NCBI RefSeq assembly: GCF_932526225.1 | Contig: NC_064043.1 | Span: 14,070,085 to 14,134,084, forward strand | Length of the DNA: 64,000 bases | Reading direction: 5' to 3' | Source: Nematostella vectensis | Taxonomy: Eukaryota > Cnidaria > Anthozoa > Actiniaria > Edwardsiidae | In this document: piece after piece, positions 47,101 through 62,100 of the stretch | Layout of the letters: every line of letters starts with the position of its first letter | How positions within the stretch are numbered: position 1 is the first letter of the stretch | Made by a program: the position numbers and the translations under genes | Notes under the pieces: model-generated | Database searches by the model: none | What the model saw: only the letters and a program-made list of their open reading frames with translations | Told to the model about the DNA's origin: nothing

Positions 47101-50100
47101 TATCGTACATCTGAGACACGGCACACTATCATTGCATTATCGTACATCTGAAACACGGCACACTATCTGTGCATTATCGTACATCTGAAACAAGGCACAA
47201 TATCATCGCATTATCGTACATCTGAAACACGGCACACTATCATCATTGCATTATCGTACATCTGAAACACGACACACTATCAGTGCATTATCGTACATCT
47301 GAGACACGACACACTATCATCAGTGCATTATCGTACATCTGAAACACGACACACTATCAGCGCATTATCGTACATCTGAAACACGGCACACTATCAGTGC
47401 ATTATCGTACATCTGAGACACGGCACACTATCATCAGTGCATTATCGTACATCTGAAACACGGCACACTATCATCAGCGCATTATCGTACATCTGAAACA
47501 CGGCACACTATCATCAGTGCATTATCGTACATCTGAAACACGACACACTATCAGCGCATTATCGTACATCTGAAACACGACACACTATCAGCGCATTATC
47601 GTACATCTGAAACACGGCACACTATCAGTGCATTATCGTACATCTGAAACACGGCACACTATCATCAGCGCATTATCGTACATCTGAGACACGACACACT
47701 ATCAGCGCATTATCGTACATCTGAAACACGGCACACTATCAGCGCATTATCGTACATCTAAAACACGGCACACTATCAGTGCATTATCGTACATCTGAAA
47801 CACGGCACACTATCAGTGCATTATCGTACATCTGAGACACGACACACTATCATCAGCGCATTATCGTACATCTGAGACATGAAACAGTATCATCAGCGCA
47901 TTATCGTACATCTGAGACACGGCACACTATCATCAGTGCATTATCGTACATCTGAAACACGGCACACTATCATCAGCGCATTATCGTACATCTGAAACAC
48001 GGCACACTATCAGTGCATTATCGTACATCTGAGACACGGCACACTATCATCAGCGCATTATCGTACATCTGAGACATGAAACAGTATCATCAGCGCATTA
48101 TCGTACATCTGAGACACGGCACACTATCATCAGTGCATTATCGTACATCTGAAACACGGCACACTATCATCATCGCATTATCGTACATCTGAGACACGGC
48201 ACACTATCATCGCATTATCGTACATCTGAAACACGGCACACTATCATCATTGCATTATCGTACATCTGAAACACGACACACTATCATCAGTGCATTATCG
48301 TACATCTGAAACACGGCACACTATCATCAGTGCATTATCGTACATCTGAAACACGGCACACTATCAGTGCATTATCGTACATCTGAAACACGGCACACTA
48401 TCATCAGCGCATTATCGTACATCTGAAACACGACACACTATCAGCGCATTATCGTACATCTGAAACACGGCACACTATCAGCGCATTATCGTACATCTAA
48501 AACACGGCACACTATCGTTGCATTATCGTACATCTGAAACACGGCACACTATCAGTGCATTATTGTACATCTGAAACACGACACACTATCATCAGTGCAT
48601 TATCGTACATCTGAAACACGACACACTATCAGTGCATTATCGTACATCTGAGACACGGCACACTATCAGTGCATTATCGTACATCTGAGACACGACACAC
48701 TATCATTGCATTATCGTACATCTGAAACACGGCACACTATCATCAGTGCATTATCGTACATCTGAAACACGGCACACTATCATTGCATTGTTGTACATCT
48801 GAAACACGACACACTATCATCAGTGCATTATCGTACATCTGAAACACGACACACTATCATCAGTGCATTATCGTACATCTGAAACACGACACACTATCAT
48901 CAGTGCATTATCGTACATCTGAAACACGACACACTATCAGTGCATTATCGTACATCTGAAACACGGCACACTATCAGTGCATTATCGTACATCTGAAACA
49001 CGGCACACTATCATTGCATTATCGTACATCTGAAACACGGCACACTATCAGCGCATTATCGTACATCTGAAACACGGCACACTATCATCAGCGCATTATC
49101 GTACATCTAAAACACGACACACTATCATCAGCGCATTATCGTACATCTGAGACACGGCACACTATCATTGCATTATCGTACATCTGAAACACGGCACACT
49201 ATCAGTGCATTATCGTACATCTGAAACACGACACACTATCATCAGTGCATTATCGTACATCTGAAACACGGCACACTATCATCAGTGCATTATCGTACAT
49301 CTGAGACACGGCACACTATCATTGCATTATCGTACATCTGAAACACGGCACACTATCTGTGCATTATCGTACATCTGAAACAAGGCACAATATCATCGCA
49401 TTATCGTACATCTGAAACACGGCACACTATCATCATTGCATTATCGTACATCTGAAACACGACACACTATCAGTGCATTATCGTACATCTGAGACACGAC
49501 ACACTATCATCAGTGCATTATCGTACATCTGAAACACGACACACTATCAGCGCATTATCGTACATCTGAAACACGGCACACTATCAGTGCATTATCGTAC
49601 ATCTGAGACACGGCACACTATCATCAGTGCATTATCGTACATCTGAAACACGGCACACTATCATCAGCGCATTATCGTACATCTGAAACACGGCACACTA
49701 TCATCAGTGCATTATCGTACATCTGAAACACGACACACTATCAGCGCATTATCGTACATCTGAAACACGACACACTATCAGCGCATTATCGTACATCTGA
49801 AACACGGCACACTATCAGTGCATTATCGTACATCTGAAACACGGCACACTATCATCAGCGCATTATCGTACATCTGAGACACGACACACTATCAGCGCAT
49901 TATCGTACATCTGAAACACGGCACACTATCAGCGCATTATCGTACATCTAAAACACGGCACACTATCAGTGCATTATCGTACATCTGAAACACGGCACAC
50001 TATCAGTGCATTATCGTACATCTGAGACACGACACACTATCATCAGCGCATTATCGTACATCTGAGACATGAAACAGTATCATCAGCGCATTATCGTACA

Positions 50101-53100
50101 TCTGAGACACGGCACACTATCATCAGTGCATTATCGTACATCTGAAACACGGCACACTATCATCAGCGCATTATCGTACATCTGAAACACGGCACACTAT
50201 CAGTGCATTATCGTACATCTGAGACACGGCACACTATCATCAGCGCATTATCGTACATCTGAGACATGAAACAGTATCATCAGCGCATTATCGTACATCT
50301 GAGACACGGCACACTATCATCAGTGCATTATCGTACATCTGAAACACGGCACACTATCATCATCGCATTATCGTACATCTGAGACACGGCACACTATCAT
50401 CGCATTATCGTACATCTGAAACACGGCACACTATCATCATTGCATTATCGTACATCTGAAACACGGCACACTATCATCATTGCATTATCGTACATCTGAA
50501 ACACGGCACACTATCATCATTGCATTATCGTACATCTGAAACACGGCACACTATCATCATTGCATTATCGTACATCTGAAACACGGCACACTATCATCAC
50601 CACATTATCGTACATCTGAAACACGGCACACTATCATTGCATTATCGTACATCTGAAACACGGCACACTATCATCATTGCATTATCGTACATCTGAAACA
50701 CGGCACACTATCATCATTGCATTATCGTACATCTGAAACACGGCACACTATCATCATTGCATTATCGTACATCTGAAACACGGCACACTATCAGTGCATT
50801 ATCGTACATCTGAAACACGGCACACTATCATCAGCGCATTATCGTACATCTGAAACACGGCACACTATCATCAGCGCATTATCGTACATCTGAGACACGG
50901 CACACTATCATCAGCGCATTATCGTACATCTGAGACACGACACACTATCATCAGCGCATTATCGTACATCTGAAACACGGCACACTATCTGTGCATTATC
51001 GTACATCTGAAACACGGCACACTATCATCAGCGCATTATCGTACATCTGAAACACGGCACACTATCAGCGCATTATCGTACATCTGAAACACGGCACACT
51101 ATCAGCGCATTATCGTACATCTGAGACACGACACACTATCATCAGTGCATTATCGTACATCTGAAACACGGCACACTATCATCAGCGCATTATCGTACAT
51201 CTGAGACACGGCACACTATCATCAGCGCATTATCGTACATCTGAGACACGACACACTATCAGTGCATTATCGTACATCTGAAACACGGCACACTATCATC
51301 AGCGCATTATCGTACATCTGAAACACGGCACACTATCATCAGCGCATTATCGTACATCTGAAACACGGCACACTATCAGTGCATTATCGTACATCTAAAA
51401 CACGGCACACTATCATCAGTGCATTATCGTACATCTGAAACACGGCACACTATCATCGCATTATCGTACATCTGAGACACGGCACACTATCATCAGCGCA
51501 TTATCGTACATCTGAGACACGGCACACTATCTGTGCATTATCGTACATCTGAGACACGACACACTATCAGTGCATTATCGTACATCTGAAACACGGCACA
51601 CTATCATCAGCGCATTATCGTACATCTGAAACACGGCACACTATCATCAGCGCATTATCGTACATCTGAGACACGGCACACTATCATCAGTGCATTATCG
51701 TACATCTGAAACACGGCACACTATCATCAGCGCATTATCGTACATCTGAAACACGGCACACTATCAGTGCATTATCGTACATCTGAGACACGGCACACTA
51801 TCATCAGCGCATTATCGTACATCTGAGACATGAAACAGTATCATCAGCGCATTATCGTACATCTGAGACACGGCACACTATCATCAGTGCATTATCGTAC
51901 ATCTGAAACACGGCACACTATCATCATCGCATTATCGTACATCTGAGACACGGCACACTATCATCGCATTATCGTACATCTGAAACACGGCACACTATCA
52001 TCATTGCATTATCGTACATCTGAAACACGGCACACTATCATCATTGCATTATCGTACATCTGAAACACGGCACACTATCATCATTGCATTATCGTACATC
52101 TGAAACACGGCACACTATCATCATTGCATTATCGTACATCTGAAACACGGCACACTATCATCAGCACATTATCGTACATCTGAAACACGGCACACTATCA
52201 TTGCATTATCGTACATCTGAAACACGACACACTATCATCATTGCATTATCGTACATCTGAAACACGGCACACTATCATTGCATTATCGTACATCTGAAAC
52301 ACGGCACACTATCATCATCGCATTATCGTACATCTAAGACACGGCACACTATCATCGCATTATCGTACATCTGAAACACGGCACACTATCATCATTGCAT
52401 TATCGTACATCTGAAACACGGCACACTATCATCATTGCATTATCGTACATCTGAAACACGGCACACTATCATCATTGCATTATCGTACATCTGAAACACG
52501 GCACACTATCATCATTGCATTATCGTACATCTGAAACACGGCACACTATCATCATTGCATTATCGTACATCTGAAACACGGCACACTATCAGTGCATTAT
52601 CGTACATCTGAAACACGGCACACTATCATCAGCGCATTATCGTACATCTGAAACACGGCACACTATCATCAGCGCATTATCGTACATCTGAGACACGGCA
52701 CACTATCATCAGCGCATTATCGTACATCTGAGACACGACACACTATCATCAGCGCATTATCGTACATCTGAAACACGGCACACTATCTGTGCATTATCGT
52801 ACATCTGAAACACGGCACACTATCATCAGCGCATTATCGTACATCTGAAACACGGCACACTATCAGCGCATTATCGTACATCTGAAACACGGCACACTAT
52901 CAGCGCATTATCGTACATCTGAGACACGACACACTATCATCAGTGCATTATCGTACATCTGAAACACGGCACACTATCATCAGCGCATTATCGTACATCT
53001 GAGACACGGCACACTATCATCAGCGCATTATCGTACATCTGAGACACGACACACTATCAGTGCATTATCGTACATCTGAAACACGGCACACTATCATCAG

Positions 53101-56100
53101 CGCATTATCGTACATCTGAAACACGGCACACTATCATCAGCGCATTATCGTACATCTGAAACACGGCACACTATCAGTGCATTATCGTACATCTAAAACA
53201 CGGCACACTATCATCAGTGCATTATCGTACATCTGAAACACGGCACACTATCATCGCATTATCGTACATCTGAGACACGGCACACTATCATCAGCGCATT
53301 ATCGTACATCTGAGACACGGCACACTATCTGTGCATTATCGTACATCTGAGACACGACACACTATCATTGCATTATCGTACATCTGAGACATGAAACACT
53401 ATCATCAGTGCATTATCGTACATCTGAAACATGAAACACTATCATCAGTGCATTATCGTACATCTGAAACACGGCACACTATCATCAGTGCATTATCGTA
53501 CATCTGAAACACGGCACACTATCAGCGCATTATCGTACATCTGAGACACGACACACTATCATCAGTGCATTATCGTACATCTGAAACATGAAACACTATC
53601 ATCGCATTGTGGTACATCTGAGACACGGCACACTATCAGTGCATTATCGTACATCTGAGACACGACACACTATCATCAGTGCATTATCGTACATCTGAAA
53701 CACGACACACTATCAGCGCATTATCGTACATCTGAGACACGACACACTATCATCAGTGCATTATCGTACATCTGAAACACGGCACACTATCATTGCATTA
53801 TCGTACATCTGAAACACGACACACTATCAGTGCATTATCGTACATCTGAAACACGGCACACTATCATCAGCGCATTATCGTACATCTGAAACACGGCACA
53901 CTATCATCAGCGCATTATCGTACATCTAAAACACGGCACACTATCATCAGTGCATTATCGTACATCTGAAACACGGCACACTATCATCGCATTATCGTAC
54001 ATCTGAGACACGGCACACTATCATCAGCGCATTATCGTACATCTGAGACACGGCACACTATCTGTGCATTATCGTACATCTGAGACACGACACACTATCA
54101 TTGCATTATCGTACATCTGAGACATGAAACACTATCATCAGTGCATTATCGTACATCTGAAACATGAAACACTATCATCAGTGCATTATCGTACATCTGA
54201 AACACGGCACACTATCATCAGTGCATTATCGTACATCTGAAACATGAAACACTATCATCGCATTGTGGTACATCTGAGACACGGCACACTATCAGTGCAT
54301 TATCGTACATCTGAGACACGACACACTATCATCAGTGCATTATCGTACATCTGAAACACGACACACTATCAGCGCATTATCGTACATCTGAGACACGACA
54401 CACTATCATCAGTGCATTATCGTACATCTGAAACACGACACACTATCAGCGCATTATCGTACATCTGAAACACGGCACACTATCAGTGCATTATCGTACA
54501 TCTGAGACACGGCACACTATCATCAGCGCATTATCGTACATCTGAAACACGGCACACTATCATCAGTGCATTATCGTACATCTGAAACACGACACACTAT
54601 CAGCGCATTATCGTACATCTGAAACACGACACCATATCAGCGCATTATCGTACATCTGAAACACGGCACACTATCAGTGCATTATCGTACATCTGAAACA
54701 CGGCACACTATCATCAGCGCATTATCGTACATCTGAAACACGGCACACTATCATCAGCGCATTATCGTACATCTGAAACACGGCACACTATCAGTGCATT
54801 ATCGTACATCTAAAACACGGCACACTATCATCAGTGCATTATCGTACATCTGAAACACGGCACACTATCATCGCATTATCGTACATCTGAGACACGGCAC
54901 ACTATCATCAGCGCATTATCGTACATCTGAGACACGGCACACTATCTGTGCATTATCGTACATCTGAGACACGACACACTATCAGTGCATTATCGTACAT
55001 CTGAAACACGGCACACTATCATCAGCGCATTATCGTACATCTGAAACACGGCACACTATCATCAGCGCATTATCGTACATCTGAGACACGGCACACTATC
55101 ATCAGTGCATTATCGTACATCTGAAACACGGCACACTATCATCAGCGCATTATCGTACATCTGAAACACGGCACACTATCAGTGCATTATCGTACATCTG
55201 AGACACGGCACACTATCATCAGCGCATTATCGTACATCTGAGACATGAAACAGTATCATCAGCGCATTATCGTACATCTGAGACACGGCACACTATCATC
55301 AGTGCATTATCGTACATCTGAAACACGGCACACTATCATCATCGCATTATCGTACATCTGAGACACGGCACACTATCATCGCATTATCGTACATCTGAAA
55401 CACGGCACACTATCATCATTGCATTATCGTACATCTGAAACACGGCACACTATCATCATTGCATTATCGTACATCTGAAACACGGCACACTATCATCATT
55501 GCATTATCGTACATCTGAAACACGGCACACTATCATCATTGCATTATCGTACATCTGAAACACGGCACACTATCATCAGCACATTATCGTACATCTGAAA
55601 CACGGCACACTATCATTGCATTATCGTACATCTGAAACACGACACACTATCATCATTGCATTATCGTACATCTGAAACACGGCACACTATCATTGCATTA
55701 TCGTACATCTGAAACACGGCACACTATCATCATCGCATTATCGTACATCTGAGACACGGCACACTATCATCGCATTATCGTACATCTGAAACACGGCACA
55801 CTATCATCATTGCATTATCGTACATCTGAAACACGGCACACTATCATCATTGCATTATCGTACATCTGAAACACGGCACACTATCATCATTGCATTATCG
55901 TACATCTGAAACACGGCACACTATCATCATTGCATTATCGTACATCTGAAACACGGCACACTATCATCATTGCATTATCGTACATCTGAAACACGGCACA
56001 CTATCAGTGCATTATCGTACATCTGAAACACGGCACACTATCATCAGCGCATTATCGTACATCTGAAACACGGCACACTATCATCAGCGCATTATCGTAC

Positions 56101-59100
56101 ATCTGAGACACGGCACACTATCATCAGCGCATTATCGTACATCTGAGACACGACACACTATCATCAGCGCATTATCGTACATCTGAAACACGGCACACTA
56201 TCTGTGCATTATCGTACATCTGAAACACGGCACACTATCATCAGCGCATTATCGTACATCTGAAACACGGCACACTATCAGCGCATTATCGTACATCTGA
56301 AACACGGCACACTATCAGCGCATTATCGTACATCTGAGACACGACACACTATCATCAGTGCATTATCGTACATCTGAAACACGGCACACTATCATCAGCG
56401 CATTATCGTACATCTGAGACACGGCACACTATCATCAGCGCATTATCGTACATCTGAGACACGACACACTATCAGTGCATTATCGTACATCTGAAACACG
56501 GCACACTATCATCAGCGCATTATCGTACATCTGAAACACGGCACACTATCATCAGCGCATTATCGTACATCTGAAACACGGCACACTATCAGTGCATTAT
56601 CGTACATCTAAAACACGGCACACTATCATCAGTGCATTATCGTACATCTGAAACACGGCACACTATCATCGCATTATCGTACATCTGAGACACGGCACAC
56701 TATCATCAGCGCATTATCGTACATCTGAGACACGGCACACTATCTGTGCATTATCGTACATCTGAGACACGACACACTATCATTGCATTATCGTACATCT
56801 GAGACATGAAACACTATCATCAGTGCATTATCGTACATCTGAAACATGAAACACTATCATCAGTGCATTATCGTACATCTGAAACACGGCACACTATCAT
56901 CAGTGCATTATCGTACATCTGAAACACGGCACACTATCAGCGCATTATCGTACATCTGAGACACGACACACTATCATCAGTGCATTATCGTACATCTGAA
57001 ACATGAAACACTATCATCGCATTGTGGTACATCTGAGACACGGCACACTATCAGTGCATTATCGTACATCTGAGACACGACACACTATCATCAGTGCATT
57101 ATCGTACATCTGAAACACGACACACTATCAGCGCATTATCGTACATCTGAGACACGACACACTATCATCAGTGCATTATCGTACATCTGAAACACGGCAC
57201 ACTATCATTGCATTATCGTACATCTGAAACACGACACACTATCAGTGCATTATCGTACATCTGAAACACGGCACACTATCATCAGCGCATTATCGTACAT
57301 CTGAAACACGGCACACTATCATCAGCGCATTATCGTACATCTAAAACACGGCACACTATCATCAGTGCATTATCGTACATCTGAAACACGGCACACTATC
57401 ATCGCATTATCGTACATCTGAGACACGGCACACTATCATCAGCGCATTATCGTACATCTGAGACACGGCACACTATCTGTGCATTATCGTACATCTGAGA
57501 CACGACACACTATCATTGCATTATCGTACATCTGAGACATGAAACACTATCATCAGTGCATTATCGTACATCTGAAACATGAAACACTATCATCAGTGCA
57601 TTATCGTACATCTGAAACACGGCACACTATCATCAGTGCATTATCGTACATCTGAAACATGAAACACTATCATCGCATTGTGGTACATCTGAGACACGGC
57701 ACACTATCAGTGCATTATCGTACATCTGAGACACGACACACTATCATCAGTGCATTATCGTACATCTGAAACACGACACACTATCAGCGCATTATCGTAC
57801 ATCTGAGACACGACACACTATCATCAGTGCATTATCGTACATCTGAAACACGACACACTATCAGCGCATTATCGTACATCTGAAACACGGCACACTATCA
57901 GTGCATTATCGTACATCTGAGACACGGCACACTATCATCAGCGCATTATCGTACATCTGAAACACGGCACACTATCATCAGTGCATTATCGTACATCTGA
58001 AACACGACACACTATCAGCGCATTATCGTACATCTGAAACACGACACCATATCAGCGCATTATCGTACATCTGAAACACGGCACACTATCAGTGCATTAT
58101 CGTACATCTGAAACACGGCACACTATCATCAGCGCATTATCGTACATCTGAAACACGGCACACTATCAGCGCATTATCGTACATCTGAGACACGGCACAC
58201 TATCAGCGCATTATCGTACATCTGAAACACGGCACACTATCATCAGCGCAATATCGTACATCTGAAACACGGCACACTATCACTGCATTATCGTACATCT
58301 GAAACACGGCACACTATCATCAGCGCATTATCGTACATCTGAGACACGACACACTATCAGCGCATTATCGTACATCTGAAACACGGCACACTATCAGTGC
58401 ATTATCGTACATCTGAAACACGGCACACTATCAGCGCATTATCGTACATCTGAAACACGGCACACTATCATCAGCGCATTATCGTACATCTGAAACATGA
58501 AACACTATCATTGCATTATCGTACATCTGAGACACGGCACACTATCATCAGTGCATTATCGTACATCTTAGACACGGCACACTATCAGTGCATTATCGTA
58601 CATCTGAGACACGGCACACTATCATCAGTGCAATATCGTACATCTGAAACACGGCACACTATCATCAGCGCATTATCGTACATCTGAGACACGACACACT
58701 ATCAGTGCATTATCGTACATCTGAGACACGGCACACTATCAGCGCATTATCGTACATCTGAAACATGAAACACTATCATTGCATTATCGTACATCTGAGA
58801 CACGACACACTATCATTGCATTATCGTACATCTGAAACACGGCACACTATCATCAGCGCATTATCGTACATCTGAAACACGGCACACTATCATCAGCGCA
58901 TTATCGTACATCTGAAACACGGCACACTATCAGTGCATTATCGTACATCTAAAACACGGCACACTATCATCAGTGCATTATCGTACATCTGAAACACGGC
59001 ACACTATCATCGCATTATCGTACATCTGAGACACGGCACACTATCATCAGCGCATTATCGTACATCTGAGACACGGCACACTATCTGTGCATTATCGTAC

Positions 59101-62100
59101 ATCTGAGACACGACACACTATCATTGCATTATCGTACATCTGAGACATGAAACACTATCATCAGTGCATTATCGTACATCTGAAACATGAAACACTATCA
59201 TCAGTGCATTATCGTACATCTGAAACACGGCACACTATCATCAGTGCATTATCGTACATCTGAAACACGGCACACTATCAGCGCATTATCGTACATCTGA
59301 GACACGACACACTATCATCAGTGCATTATCGTACATCTGAAACATGAAACACTATCATCGCATTGTGGTACATCTGAGACACGGCACACTATCAGTGCAT
59401 TATCGTACATCTGAGACACGACACACTATCATCAGTGCATTATCGTACATCTGAAACACGACACACTATCAGCGCATTATCGTACATCTGAGACACGACA
59501 CACTATCATCAGTGCATTATCGTACATCTGAAACACGGCACACTATCATTGCATTATCGTACATCTGAAACACGACACACTATCAGTGCATTATCGTACA
59601 TCTGAAACACGGCACACTATCATCAGCGCATTATCGTACATCTGAAACACGGCACACTATCATCAGCGCATTATCGTACATCTAAAACACGGCACACTAT
59701 CATCAGTGCATTATCGTACATCTGAAACACGGCACACTATCATCGCATTATCGTACATCTGAGACACGGCACACTATCATCAGCGCATTATCGTACATCT
59801 GAGACACGGCACACTATCTGTGCATTATCGTACATCTGAGACACGACACACTATCATTGCATTATCGTACATCTGAGACATGAAACACTATCATCAGTGC
59901 ATTATCGTACATCTGAAACATGAAACACTATCATCAGTGCATTATCGTACATCTGAAACACGGCACACTATCATCAGTGCATTATCGTACATCTGAAACA
60001 TGAAACACTATCATCGCATTGTGGTACATCTGAGACACGGCACACTATCAGTGCATTATCGTACATCTGAGACACGACACACTATCATCAGTGCATTATC
60101 GTACATCTGAAACACGACACACTATCAGCGCATTATCGTACATCTGAGACACGACACACTATCATCAGTGCATTATCGTACATCTGAAACACGACACACT
60201 ATCAGCGCATTATCGTACATCTGAAACACGGCACACTATCAGTGCATTATCGTACATCTGAGACACGGCACACTATCATCAGCGCATTATCGTACATCTG
60301 AAACACGGCACACTATCATCAGTGCATTATCGTACATCTGAAACACGACACACTATCAGCGCATTATCGTACATCTGAAACACGACACCATATCAGCGCA
60401 TTATCGTACATCTGAAACACGGCACACTATCAGTGCATTATCGTACATCTGAAACACGGCACACTATCATCAGCGCATTATCGTACATCTGAAACACGGC
60501 ACACTATCAGCGCATTATCGTACATCTGAGACACGGCACACTATCAGCGCATTATCGTACATCTGAAACACGGCACACTATCATCAGCGCAATATCGTAC
60601 ATCTGAAACACGGCACACTATCACTGCATTATCGTACATCTGAAACACGGCACACTATCATCAGCGCATTATCGTACATCTGAGACACGACACACTATCA
60701 GCGCATTATCGTACATCTGAAACACGGCACACTATCAGTGCATTATCGTACATCTGAAACACGGCACACTATCAGCGCATTATCGTACATCTGAAACACG
60801 GCACACTATCATCAGCGCATTATCGTACATCTGAAACATGAAACACTATCATTGCATTATCGTACATCTGAGACACGGCACACTATCATCAGTGCATTAT
60901 CGTACATCTTAGACACGGCACACTATCAGTGCATTATCGTACATCTGAGACACGGCACACTATCATCAGTGCAATATCGTACATCTGAAACACGGCACAC
61001 TATCATCAGCGCATTATCGTACATCTGAGACACGACACACTATCAGTGCATTATCGTACATCTGAGACACGGCACACTATCAGCGCATTATCGTACATCT
61101 GAAACATGAAACACTATCATTGCATTATCGTACATCTGAGACACGACACACTATCATTGCATTATCGTACATCTGAAACACGGCACACTATCATCAGTGC
61201 ATTATCGTACATCTGAAACACGGCACACTATCATTGCATTATCGTACATCTGAAACACGGCACACTATCAGTGCATTATCGTACATCTGAAACACGGCAC
61301 ACTATCATCGCATTTTGATACATCTGAGACACGGCACACTATCAGCGCATTATCGTACATCTGAAACACGGCACACTATCAGTGCATTATCGTACATCTG
61401 AAACACGGCACACTATCATCAGCGCATTATCGTACATCTGAAACACGGCACACTATCAGCGCATTATCGTACATCTGAAACACGGCACACTATCATCAGC
61501 GCATTATCGTACATCTGAGACACGACACACTATCATCAGCGCATTATCGTACATCTGAAACACGGCACACTATCAGCGCATTATCGTACATCTGAAACAC
61601 GGCACACTATCATCAGCGCATTATCGTACATCTGAGACACGACACACTATCATCAGTGCATTATCGTACATCTGAAACACGGCACACTATCATCAGTGCA
61701 TTATCGTACATCTGAAACACGGCACACTATCAGCGCATTATCGTACATCTGAAACACGGCACACTATCATCAGCGCATTATCGTACATCTGAGACACGAC
61801 ACACTATCATCAGCGCATTATCGTACATCTGAAACACGGCACACTATCAGCGCATTATCGTACATCTGAAACACGGCACACTATCATCAGCGCATTATCG
61901 TACATCTGAGACACGACACACTATCATCAGTGCATTATCGTACATCTGAAACACGGCACACTATCATCAGTGCATTATCGTACATCTGAAACACGGCACA
62001 CTATCATTGCATTATCGTACATCTGAGACACGGCACACTATCAGTGCATTATCGTACATCTGAAACACGGCACACTATCATCAGCGCATTATCGTACATC

